64,000 nucleotides of DNA, taken from assembly GCA_002091395.1 (NCBI GenBank), contig AP017913.1, positions 240,001 to 304,000 on the forward strand. Reading direction: 5' to 3'. The stretch's first letter is position 1. Every line of letters starts with the position of its first letter. This document shows positions 1-11,268 of this stretch, piece after piece. The DNA comes from Candidatus Azobacteroides pseudotrichonymphae. Its GTDB lineage: Bacteria; Bacteroidota; Bacteroidia; Bacteroidales; Azobacteroidaceae. A program made the translations under genes and the position numbers. Below the pieces are notes generated by a model. It was not told the origin of the DNA. It searched no databases and saw nothing but the letters and a program-made list of their open reading frames with translations.

Positions 1-131
1 TTTTAAAAGGAAATTCACATATATTGTAGAAGTAAGAATTTTTATTCGATTATTTCTACTGGATCAAGGTAATTATTAATCTATGTATGTTGTAATTAAG
101 TAAATTAATAATAAAATAATGTATGTAAAAA

Positions 132-662
132 TTACCATTTCCCATTATGTACTTTCTCCCATTGTATTTCCATTTTTTTATGATGTTTAATCTCTTTTAT
201 TTTATTCCCAATCGAAATAATGCATTCTACGCATAAGTGAGAAGGAATATTTAATAAATCTTTTATATATTGTTCTGAATCATAATTGTTTGTTGTTTTT
301 CGTTCTCTAATATGGACCCAACAACTTCCTAAATTTAAATTTTCTGACTGAAGTTGAATATATGTAGCTGCAATTGTAGCATCTTCAATGTGTGCTTCGC
401 TACATAGAGGGTCAATTAGAACTATTACAGCCAAATTACATTTTGAAATAAATGCTGCACCGTGAGATTTACAAGCAGATATGTTTTTTAACATCATTTT
501 ATCTTCAATTAGTATAAATTGCCATGCTTGACTATTTTTTGATGTTGGAGCCATTAGTGCAGTTTCCATAATTTGTTTTATTACAGAATGTGATATTTTT
601 TCTTCTGTATTATATTCTCTTATACTTCTTCTTTTTAAGATTAATTCTGTAAAATGATTCAT
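132..662 (-). CDS. Nitroreductase family protein
   Basis: This is a 176-residue FMN-dependent nitroreductase-fold protein that probably uses NAD(P)H to reduce a small acceptor; the substrate cannot be told from sequence. The N-terminal RRSIREY motif (residues 11-17) and the APTSKNSQAWQF stretch (about 38-49) are the usual FMN phosphate and ring contacts. A GNKIKEIKHHKK-type basic stretch near the C-terminus is also typical. Length fits the short clade of the family. Its ATG overlaps the TGA of the upstream acetate kinase gene (ATGA), so the two are probably one transcript with coupled translation. The family assignment is secure, the specific role is not. Confidence 0.9.
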   Translation of the reverse strand: MNHFTELILKRRSIREYNTEEKISHSVIKQIMETALMAPTSKNSQAWQFILIEDKMMLKNISACKSHGAAFISKCNLAVIVLIDPLCSEAHIEDATIAATYIQLQSENLNLGSCWVHIRERKTTNNYDSEQYIKDLLNIPSHLCVECIISIGNKIKEIKHHKKMEIQWEKVHNGKW

Positions 663-1870
663 AGTTTTAATTTTAATTTAGTTACTAAACTTAGTGTATC
701 CAGAGCAATCATAAGTTCTTCATCAGTAGGAATAACAATCACGTTAGTTTTTGAATCAATAGTGCTAATTATAATTTCTTTTCCTTTGGTATAATTGGCT
801 GTTTTGTCTATTTTTATTCCCATAAACTCTAATTCATCGCAGGCTGTTTGACGAATTTCAGATTGATTTTCACCTACACCTCCAGTAAAAACTAAAATAT
901 CTACACCTCCAAGTGCTGCAGCGTAAGCACCTATATATTTTTTAATTTTGTAAGTATAAATACTTAAAGCTAATATGGCTCTTTTATTTTTTTTTTTGAT
1001 AGCATCACTTATTTCTCTCATGTCAGAAGATATTCCAGAAGTTCCCAAAACACCACTGCATTTATTTATAATTGTAGATATAGATGATGACCCAACATTT
1101 TCTTTTTCCATAATATAAGTGAGTATTCCTGCATCTATATCACCACATCGAGTTCCCATTAACAATCCTTCTACTGGCGTCATTCCCATAGAAGTATCAA
1201 CAGACATGCCATTTTTTATTGCTGTAATAGAAGCTCCGTTTCCTATATGGCAAGTAATTATTCGTTGTTTTTTATAAGGCATATTAAGAATTTCACATGA
1301 TCTCTTTGAGACGTAACGATGGCTTGTTCCATGAAACCCATAACGACGAATAGCGTACTTTTTGTATAGAGAATATGGCAATCCGTACATATATGCAAAA
1401 TCAGGCATTGTTTGGTGAAAAGCTGTATCAAAAACACCTACTTGCGGGATTGAAGGCATTAGTTCTTTTATAGCGTATATGCCACTTAAATTTGGAGGGT
1501 TGTGTAAAGGAGCTAAGTCAATACAATCTGTAATTTTTTTTATAACTTCATCATTTATTAATACACTTGAATTAAATTTCTCGCCTCCGTGTACTATACG
1601 ATGACCTACTGCATCTATTTCAGAAAGAGATCGAATACATCCATATTTTTTGCTTGTAATAGCCCCTAAAATATATTCAATTCCTGCACGGTGCTCCAAT
1701 ATTTCTCCTTCAAGTATAACTTCATCTTCATTTGGTAAAAATAATTTTAGAAATGAACCAGTCAATCCAATCTTTTCAACACTTCCTCGTGCTGTTATAG
1801 ATTTAGTTTTCATATCTAATAATTTGTATTTAATAGACGAGCTTCCGCAGTTTAAAACTAATATGTTCAT
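659..1870 (-). CDS. ackA: Acetate kinase
   Basis: The enzyme makes ATP and acetate from acetyl phosphate and ADP, the last step of acetate fermentation in the cytoplasm. All family signatures are present over 403 residues: NCGSSSIKYKL (7-17), GHRIVHGGEKF with Arg91, FDTAFHQT with Asp148, YGFHGTSH with His180, the HIGNGAS phosphate loop, RCGDID with Arg241, and GGVGENQ near residue 330. Glu384 sits in PTDEELM. These numbers match the catalytic residues described for the Methanosarcina enzyme. The usual partner pta is not adjacent; instead the gene is followed with a 4-base overlap by a nitroreductase gene. An intact ackA implies that substrate-level phosphorylation matters to this cell. Confidence 0.97.
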   Translation of the reverse strand: MNILVLNCGSSSIKYKLLDMKTKSITARGSVEKIGLTGSFLKLFLPNEDEVILEGEILEHRAGIEYILGAITSKKYGCIRSLSEIDAVGHRIVHGGEKFNSSVLINDEVIKKITDCIDLAPLHNPPNLSGIYAIKELMPSIPQVGVFDTAFHQTMPDFAYMYGLPYSLYKKYAIRRYGFHGTSHRYVSKRSCEILNMPYKKQRIITCHIGNGASITAIKNGMSVDTSMGMTPVEGLLMGTRCGDIDAGILTYIMEKENVGSSSISTIINKCSGVLGTSGISSDMREISDAIKKKNKRAILALSIYTYKIKKYIGAYAAALGGVDILVFTGGVGENQSEIRQTACDELEFMGIKIDKTANYTKGKEIIISTIDSKTNVIVIPTDEELMIALDTLSLVTKLKLKL

Positions 1871-1987
1871 ATGGTTGATTTAATTACTTCATAAGAATTG
1901 AAGAGATAATTATTTTTATATTATTGTTTCGAGCAAAAAGTATTCAGTAAATTACTGATGATTTGTAAAAGTATGTTTTTACAGAAG

Positions 1988-2074
1988 CGGAAGCGACGAG
2001 ATTCGAACTCGTGGTACAATTACTTGTACGACAGTTTAGCAAACTGTTGGTTTCATCCTCTCACCCACACTTCC
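1988..2074 (-). tRNA. tRNA-Ser (GCU)
   Basis: On the minus strand the sequence folds into a class II tRNA. The acceptor stem is GGAAGTG with CGCTTCC (one G-T pair), the anticodon stem is ACAGT/ACTGT around loop TTGCTAA (anticodon GCT), there is a long variable arm, and the T arm has loop TTCGAAT. The discriminator base is G, as expected for serine. CCA is not encoded. It reads AGC/AGU codons. Confidence 0.95.
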
Positions 2075-2137
2075 GTAATTTATAAATTTAGAAAAACTAT
2101 TCTTTGTATTCAAAATAAAAATAAAAATTTCTAAACA

Positions 2138-2169
2138 GCTTTTAATATTTAGTTAGAAATATTAAAAGC
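2138..2169. repeat. Perfect 13-bp inverted repeat (hairpin)
   Basis: GCTTTTAATATTT and its exact reverse complement flank a 6-nt loop. It lies 64 bp beyond the 5' end of tRNA-Ser and far upstream of gyrB, so no known transcript ends here. A terminator of an unannotated RNA or a relic of a lost gene are both possible. Confidence 0.6.
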
Positions 2170-2209
2170 ATTTCTTTAAGATTACTTTTACTGGAGTAAA
2201 TACAGCTAT

Positions 2210-2244
2210 AATTTAAGATTATTGTATAGCAATAATCTTAAATT
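2210..2244. repeat. Perfect 15-bp inverted repeat (hairpin)
   Basis: AATTTAAGATTATTG and its exact reverse complement are separated by 5 nt. A short T-rich stretch follows at about 2251-2255 on the + strand. It lies 40 bp from the preceding hairpin in a region without genes, so its role is open. Confidence 0.6.
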
Positions 2245-3315
2245 ATATAATTTTATACCAAAATATATTTTATTTGCCCTAGTGTTGATATTTTTATTAC
2301 ATATCTAAATATCAATTTTAAGTAAAATTTGTTACGCATAAATACATTTACATGTTTATTCCAATATTACTGATGTTATTTTACAAATAAAGTATTTTAT
2401 TTTTATATCCTGAAATGATTATGATAGAGATTTGAATATTGTTTTTTAATCATTAAAAATTGTTAATTTTATCTGTAAGGGATGGTTTTGGTTCCTTTTT
2501 TTGGATGTGTTTGTCAAAATTTGGATTTTAATACACTTAAAATGTGTATTTTACCAAAACTATTTATTATAGATAGATAATAATAGTGGACTAAGGATCA
2601 TTGTTTCAAGTGTATTTACAATTAAAATTGTTGTTTTATTTGGTTGTACAAAAGTTTATTTTTTAATATTTCTTATTCTGTATTTGTAACGAATTGTTAA
2701 TTTTAATATATTAATGTTCTAATGTTTTTTATTTTTTTTACATTTGTAAATGTTTGAACTATAAAGTTGATTTGAAATTTTTGTATTAAAAATAAGTGTA
2801 GTTTGATTTTTTATTATATATAATATTAGGTTGTAATTGTTATTTATGTTAATAATTCTAGTGATTCAATAATTTTTATTGTTTTTTTGGATAGTGAATT
2901 TTATATTTTTTACTTGTAGTATTAATTACTATATCATTGAAAGTCGAGATCATAATTTTGGTGTAAAAAAATTTTTTAATAAACGCTTTACTGCTAGTTA
3001 TGATATGATAAGAGTTGTTTCACTTTTATTTTTTAATTTTAAAAATTAATTTTATCGTGAGAATATTTACGCATTTTTAGGTAACTTTACTCGCAAGTAA
3101 GTAGTTGTTTTTTACATCTCTATTATTCTGGGTATAACGAAATTTATTATTGATGTGTGTTGTATTTTCGTAAAAATTATTAGTTGCAAGTTTAGTATGT
3201 TAATTAACAGGATTTTCCCTGTGCTTGGGTGCTATTGTGTGAATAATTTAATTCATGGTGTTATTTAGATTATTTTAATCAAATAGAACACTGATAGAAT
3301 TTTCAAATTTGTTAA

Positions 3316-5280
<1,965 letters not shown>

Positions 5281-5342
5281 GTATAATATATAGTTTCATA
5301 TAAATATGTTGTTTTTGTTGATGTGGATAAAAACAATGGCTG

Positions 5343-6272
5343 TTATTTGTTACATTGTAGTAGTTTTTTGATTTTTTCTTTGTCTTTTTCAAGTTGTTTT
5401 TTTAACTCTTGAAGATTATCAAACTTAATATTATGACGAATAAATAATATAAATTCTATTTGAATTTTTTTGCCGTAAATAATTTTATTAAAATTAAAAA
5501 TATTTGTTTCAATCCTTTTTTCTTGCCCAAAACAGATGGTTGGCCGTTTTCCTATATAAGTCATTCCAATATATTTTTTGTTATCAATAAATATATAACT
5601 TGCATATACTCCTTCGCAGGGAATAATTTTTTCTTTATTTAAAACAGAAATATTAGCAGTAGGGAATTCAATAATTCTCCCTAGTTGATTTCCTTTTATC
5701 ACTCTTCCGTTCAAATAATAATTATAAGCCAATCTATGTGCAGCCTCTTCAACTTTTCCTTTTAAAAGTAATTTTCGAATAGCAGTAGAGCTACTATATA
5801 TATTTTTTTCAGGTAATTTTTTTATTTGTCTCACTTTTATTCCACAAATTTTCCCATATTCTACATATTGTTTGTATCCTGATATTCTTCCTCTACCAAA
5901 TTTATTGTCATATCCTACTAATAGTTCTCTTACTTGTAATTGTTTGTATAGTGTTCGCTGAATAAAATCTTTTGCAGTTGTCTCTGAAAATGGTTTAGTA
6001 AACTTAATAATATAGCAATAATCAATTCCAGTAGAAGATAATTGTTTGATTTTTTCTTTAAAAGTATTAAGTAAAAAAATATGGCATTTTTTTTTTAGTA
6101 TCTTTTGTGGATGAACTGAGAATGTAATAATTGCAGTTTTCAATTTTGATTTTTGTGCATACTTTTTTAATCTACTAATGAGGTAACGATGTCCTAGATG
6201 TACTCCATCAAAAAAACCAATAGAAGCAGAAGTTTTTGTTTCTATTAGAGAAAAATCACGTATAATTTTCAT
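5343..6272 (-). CDS. ribF: Bifunctional riboflavin kinase / FAD synthetase
   Basis: The protein turns riboflavin into FMN and then FAD in the cytoplasm. It is 309 residues, the usual size. The N-terminal adenylyltransferase domain carries the nucleotide-binding motif GFFDGVHLGHRY (residues 19-30) and a SSTAIRKLLLKG stretch around residue 165. The C-terminal riboflavin kinase domain shows GRVIKGNQLGRIIEFPTANI near residue 190. FAD and FMN made here would serve the flavin enzymes encoded nearby, such as the nitroreductase. It is 37 bp downstream of the DUF4105 gene on the same strand and may share its transcript. Confidence 0.95.
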   Translation of the reverse strand: MKIIRDFSLIETKTSASIGFFDGVHLGHRYLISRLKKYAQKSKLKTAIITFSVHPQKILKKKCHIFLLNTFKEKIKQLSSTGIDYCYIIKFTKPFSETTAKDFIQRTLYKQLQVRELLVGYDNKFGRGRISGYKQYVEYGKICGIKVRQIKKLPEKNIYSSSTAIRKLLLKGKVEEAAHRLAYNYYLNGRVIKGNQLGRIIEFPTANISVLNKEKIIPCEGVYASYIFIDNKKYIGMTYIGKRPTICFGQEKRIETNIFNFNKIIYGKKIQIEFILFIRHNIKFDNLQELKKQLEKDKEKIKKLLQCNK

Positions 6273-6309
6273 TATTGTTGTAATTTTTTTTTGAATTCAT
6301 ATGACGCTC

Positions 6310-7527
6310 TTACATCTTAATTTTTTTACATATCAAGTAGAATAGAGATCCAAGTATTAAACAATATATATATGGGTTTATTGCTGAATTTAAATTTTGT
6401 GGGATACAAAATTTAAATAATAAAAATAACAATAATAGTATTGAGTTACACCAATGATAATTTTTTATCCAATAAAAAGATTTTTTAAAAAAATATCCAA
6501 TAAAACCAATAAAATGAAAAGGATGTAACCAAAATAAATTCCAGTTATGATGTACACAAGGATTATGAGAGAATAATACAAAAAATATGACTATTGACCC
6601 AACAATTGCAATTAAAAAAAATAAAATTGCAAAACAAATTTTTGCAATTTTATTTACAATAAAAAGATTTTTTGATTTTTGATTTTTATGAATTTGTATT
6701 GTTACAATACTTATTATTATTCCATATAAACAAAAAATTAGCCAGCTGACATTTATTGGTAAACAGAAAAAAGATGGATGAATATATTTTCTGCAATTTG
6801 ATTGTAAAATTTTGTTAGATGAAATAACAATGGATTCGTTAGAACTATAAATTGAACTACCTAATATTTTTTTTAGTTGCATGGGGAGGAACAATTCTTC
6901 TCGTTTACATAAAGGTTTGTCTCCTTCACTTCCTATTATTAAATCAATTCCAAAAGATACCCAAGGATATGGATAACTATAAGAATGAATTAATTGACGT
7001 ACAGTATTTGAATTACTACTGTTAGAACTGTTCAGTGTGTCACCTATTGTTTTTTCAATTATATCTCGTATGCGAGTTGTGCAGTTGTTTTTTAAAAAAT
7101 TATAACAATATGCTCTATTAACTGGTAGTAAATTAAGAGAAAGTATTTTACAAATACTTTCTCTATTTTTAGGTGTTAGTAACAAAATTTGTTCTATTAC
7201 AGTTGTATTCATTAAATAATAATTTTGGATGAATTGATTATAATCAGTTGTACTAAGAAAATAATCAGTTTCTCCTTTTATGAAGTGATATAAAAAATTA
7301 GTGGAATAAAAATCAAAAGTTCCCCAACTTAAAACAATATCTATGTTATGTTTCGAATTGTGAATTCGTAGAGCACTATGTCCATAAATAGTATATATTT
7401 CGTTATTATATGGAACAATAGTAAGTAAACTTATTTGTAAGTTGTTTGCTTCTGTAGCTTTAATTGTAATGAATTTTGATATTAATAAAATGAGCAAAAT
7501 GAAACGTACCATTAATCTTAAATTCAT
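6310..7527 (-). CDS. DUF4105 membrane protein
   Basis: A 405-residue protein of the DUF4105 (Lnb-type N-terminal periplasmic) family, common in Bacteroidetes and of uncertain function. It starts with a signal or membrane segment of about 20 hydrophobic residues. The DUF4105 core follows, with YGHSALRI, LSWGTFDF, FIKGETDYFLST and NNCTTRIRDII (about residues 40-160); the conserved His and Cys in these motifs suggest a peptidase-like active site, which is family knowledge and not shown here. The C-terminal 150 residues contain four or five membrane spans. Two perfect hairpins (6619-6655 and 7136-7164) lie inside the gene without breaking the frame. Confidence 0.85.
   Translation of the reverse strand: MNLRLMVRFILLILLISKFITIKATEANNLQISLLTIVPYNNEIYTIYGHSALRIHNSKHNIDIVLSWGTFDFYSTNFLYHFIKGETDYFLSTTDYNQFIQNYYLMNTTVIEQILLLTPKNRESICKILSLNLLPVNRAYCYNFLKNNCTTRIRDIIEKTIGDTLNSSNSSNSNTVRQLIHSYSYPYPWVSFGIDLIIGSEGDKPLCKREELFLPMQLKKILGSSIYSSNESIVISSNKILQSNCRKYIHPSFFCLPINVSWLIFCLYGIIISIVTIQIHKNQKSKNLFIVNKIAKICFAILFFLIAIVGSIVIFFVLFSHNPCVHHNWNLFWLHPFHFIGFIGYFFKKSFYWIKNYHWCNSILLLLFLLFKFCIPQNLNSAINPYIYCLILGSLFYLICKKIKM
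6619..6655. repeat. In-gene perfect 16-bp inverted repeat
   Basis: AAATAAAATTGCAAAA and its exact reverse complement are separated by 5 nt. It falls within the membrane-span part of the DUF4105 gene and the frame stays open. AT-rich composition makes chance somewhat more likely here than for the repeats at 24.4 and 49.4 kb. Confidence 0.7.
7136..7164. repeat. In-gene perfect 13-bp inverted repeat
   Basis: AGAGAAAGTATTT and its exact reverse complement are separated by 3 nt, within the DUF4105 domain coding sequence. The frame stays open. Confidence 0.7.
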
Positions 7528-7552
7528 AATTGTTAATATATTGTTATATTAA

Positions 7553-7586
7553 TTTGTGAAATTAAACACATCGCATATACTTTTTG
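7553..7586 (+). promoter_or_regulatory. Possible Bacteroidetes-type promoter for coaX
   Basis: TTTG at 7553-7556 is followed after 21 nt by TACTTTTTG at 7578-7586, close to the -33 TTTG / -7 TAnnTTTG pattern of Bacteroidetes but with one extra base inside the -7 element. It lies 43 bp before the coaX ATG. Weak evidence in such AT-rich DNA. Confidence 0.3.
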
Positions 7587-7628
7587 TAAGTGTGTAGAAA
7601 AAGATTTTTTATAAAAAAAGTAAATTTT

Positions 7629-8369
7629 ATGAATATAGTTATTGATCAAGGGAATACATTATTTAAAATAGGAGTGCTAGATGGCAGAAAAATAATAAAA
7701 ATTTTTTATATAAAAAATTTAAAGAAAAAACTTGTACTTTCGATTTTAGAATCTTATCAATTTGAAACAGGTATATTGTGTAGTACGAAAGTTTTTCCAT
7801 CTTTTCTATTGTCTTTATTAAGAAAGATACCTTGTTTTTATGAATTTGAGAGTATTTTATCTTTACCTCTTTTTATAGAGTATAAAACACCAAAAACTTT
7901 AGGGAAGGACAGATTGGCAGCATCAGTAGGAGCTTGGAATCAAAAGCCTAATAATAATTTGTTGATAATTGATATTGGCACAGCAATTACAATCGATTTT
8001 GTTAGTAAAGATGGAATATATAAGGGAGGGAATATTTCACCAGGACCTATTATGAGATTGAATGCCTTACATAATTTTACTGAATTATTACCACAAATAA
8101 GTCAAAAAGGAGACATTCCGTTACGAGGATATAATACAGAGACAGCTATTAGAAGTGGAGTTATGGAAGGTATAGTGCATGAATTAAAATCATATATAGA
8201 AAAATATAAAAAAGAAGAAAATGCTATAGTTTTTTTAACTGGAAGTGATATTTCTTATTTTAAAAATCGGTTGAAAGATATTGTATTTGTAGATAAATAT
8301 CTAGTGATTAAGGGCTTGAATGAGATATTGATTTATCAAAAATCAAAGATTAAATACAAGATAAAATAA
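7629..8369 (+). CDS. coaX: Type III pantothenate kinase
   Basis: The enzyme phosphorylates pantothenate, the first step of coenzyme A synthesis. From the ATG at 7629 it is 246 residues, typical for CoaX, and starts directly with the phosphate-binding motif DQGNTLFKIG. Further family motifs are TPKTLGKDRLAASVGA (about residue 90) and IIDIGTAITIDFV with GGNISPGP (about 116-140). A TTG 13 codons upstream would add a basic extension absent from the family, so the ATG is preferred. In many Bacteroidales coaX is followed by an outer-membrane protein gene and lptC; here a 387-bp gap separates coaX from lptC. Confidence 0.93.
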   Translation: MNIVIDQGNTLFKIGVLDGRKIIKIFYIKNLKKKLVLSILESYQFETGILCSTKVFPSFLLSLLRKIPCFYEFESILSLPLFIEYKTPKTLGKDRLAASVGAWNQKPNNNLLIIDIGTAITIDFVSKDGIYKGGNISPGPIMRLNALHNFTELLPQISQKGDIPLRGYNTETAIRSGVMEGIVHELKSYIEKYKKEENAIVFLTGSDISYFKNRLKDIVFVDKYLVIKGLNEILIYQKSKIKYKIK

Positions 8370-8756
8370 TTGTGAGCTATTTTTTTATATTGTAACAGCA
8401 GGTAATATTTTTTTACAAAAAATGGTATAATTATTGCGTACTACTTAAAAAGTAGTTTACCAAAATTTATCCAATCATAAAATGAAATTAAATTATAAAG
8501 AGTTTTTTATCAAATGTACTTTATCTTAGCATATTATTAGTGAATAAAATAATTTTTTGATTGAAAAATATTAATATTTGGTGAATTTTGTAAAAATTAT
8601 TTCAATTTAAAAATCAAAATTTATATTTATTTATTGAGTAATGATATTGTATGGAAGTGATTTTATGTATACTTGTCAAGTGTATATTAAAAATCTTGAT
8701 TAAAATCTTATAAACTTTACTTGGTTACCTTTTTAGTTGCATATTTTATAAAAATT
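8370..8756. other. Gene-free spacer between coaX and lptC
   Basis: No reading frame or RNA is recognisable. It has one short hairpin (ACTACTT and AAGTAGT, 8440-8456). It may mark one or more genes lost from the usual Bacteroidales coaX-lptC neighbourhood; that is an inference from gene order. Confidence 0.5.
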
Positions 8757-9323
8757 GTGGTACAAAAAAATATAAGAATTTTTCTTTTTGTATTTTGTTT
8801 TAGTGTATTGTCTTGCAGTGATAATACGTTAAAGACAAATGTTAGTGTAAAAAATTATGATTTGCCAATATTACATGGGGAAAATATTTCGTCTTTTATA
8901 TCAAATTCTGGTGTTACGCTTTATAGATTGAAGACTAAAATTTGGAATGTTTACGTTGATGGAGTATTTTCTTATTGGAGTTTTCCTAAAGGTGTTTTTC
9001 TAGAGAAATTTGATTCTTTTTCCCGTATTAATGGGTATATAAAATCTGATACTGCTTATTTTTTTGAAAAAACTGGACAGTGGCAGTTAATAGGGAATGT
9101 ATATATGCAGAATTCATTTGGAGAAACGTTTGAAACTTCCGAATTATTTTATAATCAACGAATTCCATCGGATTCTATAGGAGCTGTTTATACTGATCAG
9201 AGCATAAAAATAAATAAAAAAGATAAAATAATTTTTTCTCAAGGGATGAAAGCTAATTCTTTTATGACTGAATATATATTTTATAATAATAGTTTTAAGA
9301 TTACATTTGATGAAAAAAAATAA
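8757..9323 (+). CDS. lptC: Probable LPS export protein LptC
   Basis: A lipoprotein-like protein of about 188 residues matching the LptC pattern: a short hydrophobic N-terminus ending in a lipobox-like VLSC, followed by a beta-rich domain with residues such as GVTLYRLKTKIW and a Y/F-rich repeated fold typical of LptC/LptA. LptC links the inner-membrane LptBFG transporter to the periplasmic LptA bridge and carries lipopolysaccharide to the outer membrane. I chose a GTG start because it gives a proper signal peptide (Lys and Arg, then a hydrophobic core, then Cys). A TTG at 8721 is an alternative. Its presence suggests the cell keeps an outer membrane. Confidence 0.7.
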   Translation: MVQKNIRIFLFVFCFSVLSCSDNTLKTNVSVKNYDLPILHGENISSFISNSGVTLYRLKTKIWNVYVDGVFSYWSFPKGVFLEKFDSFSRINGYIKSDTAYFFEKTGQWQLIGNVYMQNSFGETFETSELFYNQRIPSDSIGAVYTDQSIKINKKDKIIFSQGMKANSFMTEYIFYNNSFKITFDEKK

Positions 9324-9375
9324 AATAGTGTAGAAATGTTTTTTGTTTTTGATAATTTAATTTAATAAGGTAATA

Positions 9376-10038
9376 ATGAAAAAAAAAATTGCTGTGCTTT
9401 TTGATTTAGATGGAGTAATTATTGATACAGAATCGCAGTACAACTCTTTTTGGAGTGAAATTGGAGAAAAATACAATGTAAAAATAAAAAATTTTGGACA
9501 ACTAGTTCAAGGAACAAGGGTTCCAGATACTATAACAAAATATTTCTCTCATTTGTCAGATAAAGAACAAAGAGAAATAGAGAATCAAAATTACATATTT
9601 TATACACAAATGAAAATAGATCCTATTCCAGGTGTGTTAGATTTTATTTATGAATTAAAAAATACAGATGTGCCTATTGGACTAGTAACTAGTTCAAATA
9701 ATGAAAAACTTGCATCACTTTTTCAAAAATTGTATATAAAACATTTATTTGATACTATTGTTTCCGCTGATCGTATTAGTATTGGAAAACCTAATCCAAT
9801 GTGTTATTTGCAAGCAGCGCGAGATTTAAATATAAATCCTAAAAATTGTGTTGTATTTGAAGATTCGTATAATGGTATTAAAGCAGGGAATGATGCTGGC
9901 ATGCTAGTAATTGGATTATCGACAACTCTTTCAAATGAAAGTATTAAAGACGATTGTTCAAAAGTAATTCCTAATTTTTTAAATTTTAATTTTCAATTTT
10001 TAAATGACTTAATATCACTAGAAAGAAATTTAAATTAG
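9376..10038 (+). CDS. HAD-superfamily phosphatase, beta-phosphoglucomutase-like
   Basis: A 220-residue HAD hydrolase with a helical cap. Motif I is DLDGVIIDTE (nucleophile Asp10, acid Asp12), motif II is the TSS in GLVTSSN, motif III is the Lys in SIGKPNP, and motif IV is VFEDSYNGIKAG. The sequence most resembles the sugar-phosphate phosphatase / beta-phosphoglucomutase clade. The substrate is unknown. It sits 52 bp after lptC on the same strand and 98 bp before a convergent tRNA-Leu. Confidence 0.9.
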   Translation: MKKKIAVLFDLDGVIIDTESQYNSFWSEIGEKYNVKIKNFGQLVQGTRVPDTITKYFSHLSDKEQREIENQNYIFYTQMKIDPIPGVLDFIYELKNTDVPIGLVTSSNNEKLASLFQKLYIKHLFDTIVSADRISIGKPNPMCYLQAARDLNINPKNCVVFEDSYNGIKAGNDAGMLVIGLSTTLSNESIKDDCSKVIPNFLNFNFQFLNDLISLERNLN

Positions 10039-10089
10039 GGGATTTTTAATTTAATTGATTATAAAAAATTTTTATGTATTGTCTGTTTC

Positions 10090-10127
10090 GTATAAAATAG
10101 TTGTAAATTGTTTTATACATTGTTTTT
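10090..10127 (+). terminator. Possible terminator after the HAD gene
   Basis: GTATAAAA and TTTTATAC form an 8-bp AT stem with a 13-nt loop, followed by a run of T at about 10122-10127. Weak stem, but position and T-run fit the end of the + strand lptC/HAD transcript. Confidence 0.35.
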
Positions 10128-10136
10128 TATATTTAG

Positions 10137-10221
10137 TACCCAGAGCCGGGATCGAACCGGCATAGAAATAAAATCTACTGGTGTTTGAGACCAGCGCGTC
10201 TACCAATTCCGCCATCTGGGC
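10137..10221 (-). tRNA. tRNA-Leu (CAA)
   Basis: A class II tRNA on the minus strand. The acceptor stem is GCCCAGA with TCTGGGT (one G-T pair) and discriminator A; the anticodon stem CTGGT/ACCAG carries loop CTCAAAC (anticodon CAA). A variable arm and the T arm (GCCGG stem, loop TTCGATC) follow. No encoded CCA. Reads UUG. Confidence 0.95.
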
Positions 10222-10304
10222 ATTTTTAAATGGCAAAGTTAGGTACATTTTTTTATAAAAAAAATTGTGTCTAGTTTATTTTTTAATTAACTTATTCTCT
10301 TGAA

Positions 10305-10754
10305 ATGAAGACTATTAATCAGATACAAGATGAAATAATTGAAGAATTTTCTACTTTTGATGAATGGTTTGATAGATATGCATTACTTATTGAAATGGCC
10401 AATGATGCTCCATTGTTGGATGTTCGATACAAAACAGTTAGCAACTTGATAAATGCTTGTCAAAGTCGTGTATGGTTACAAGCTGACTGTGTTGATAATA
10501 AAGTAATTTATCAAGGAGAAAGTGACGCTTTGATTGTAAAAGGAATTATTTCTTTGTTAATTAAAGCTCTTTCAAATCATAGTCCAGATGAAATTCTTTC
10601 TGCAAACCTGTATTTTATAGATTCTATTGGTTTAAGGGAGCACCTTTCTCCAACTAGGTCAAATGGATTGGTTGCAATGTTGAAGCAGATGAAATTATAT
10701 GCTTTAGTTTTTAAAAAAGGGTTATTAAAAAATGAGAAAATTAAAGATTACTGA
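10305..10754 (+). CDS. sufE: SufE-family sulfur acceptor
   Basis: SufE accepts persulfide sulfur from the cysteine desulfurase SufS and passes it to the SufBCD scaffold for Fe-S cluster assembly. The protein is 149 residues, normal length. The conserved Cys is Cys52 in NACQSRVW. Other family features are the N-terminal EIIEEFSTFDEWFDRY stretch and the C-terminal SPTRSNGLVAMLKQM motif. No sufS, sufB, sufC or sufD lies in this window. The 3' end overlaps the following methyltransferase by 23 bp, indicating coupled expression. It may supply clusters for the nitrogenase, but that link is inference. Confidence 0.9.
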   Translation: MKTINQIQDEIIEEFSTFDEWFDRYALLIEMANDAPLLDVRYKTVSNLINACQSRVWLQADCVDNKVIYQGESDALIVKGIISLLIKALSNHSPDEILSANLYFIDSIGLREHLSPTRSNGLVAMLKQMKLYALVFKKGLLKNEKIKDY

Positions 10755-11268
10755 ACTAAATCGTATTAGTAAAGAAGATTTTAAGAAAGTAAAAAAAATT
10801 CCTTTGGTTGTAATTTTAGATAATATACGTAGTCTTAATAATATTGGATCTATTTTCCGTACATGTGATGCTTTTCGTATAGAAACCATCTATTTATGTG
10901 GAATTACTGCAATTCCTCCAAATACTAAAATTCATAAAACAGCGTTAGGCTCTGAAGATTCAGTTGATTGGAGGTATTCTTCTAGCACTTTGCATATTGT
11001 TAATAAACTTCGGCATGACGGTTATTTTGTTATAGCTATAGAGCAAGCAAAAAACAGTATTTTACTTGATAAATTTCAATCAAAATATCTTAGACAAGCT
11101 ATTGTATTTGGAAATGAAATATATGGAGTAGATCAAAATGTTATGAATCAATGTGATACATGTGTTGAAGTACCTCAATTTGGGACAAAACATTCGTTAA
11201 ATGTGTCTGTGACTGCAGGAATTATAGTTTGGGAGATTGCAAAAAAACATTTTAATGAGATAAAATGA
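10732..11268 (+). CDS. SpoU/TrmH-family RNA methyltransferase
   Basis: A 178-residue SPOUT-class 2'-O-methyltransferase. The three motifs are visible: LDNIRSLNNIGSIFRTCDAF (about residues 31-50), VFGNEIYGVDQ (about 122-132) and the knot-forming PQFGTKHSLNVSVTAGIIVW (about 147-166). It lacks an N-terminal substrate-recognition domain, as in the short TrmH-like clade, so the modified RNA (tRNA or rRNA) is uncertain. It overlaps the sufE gene. Confidence 0.9.
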   Translation: MRKLKITELNRISKEDFKKVKKIPLVVILDNIRSLNNIGSIFRTCDAFRIETIYLCGITAIPPNTKIHKTALGSEDSVDWRYSSSTLHIVNKLRHDGYFVIAIEQAKNSILLDKFQSKYLRQAIVFGNEIYGVDQNVMNQCDTCVEVPQFGTKHSLNVSVTAGIIVWEIAKKHFNEIK

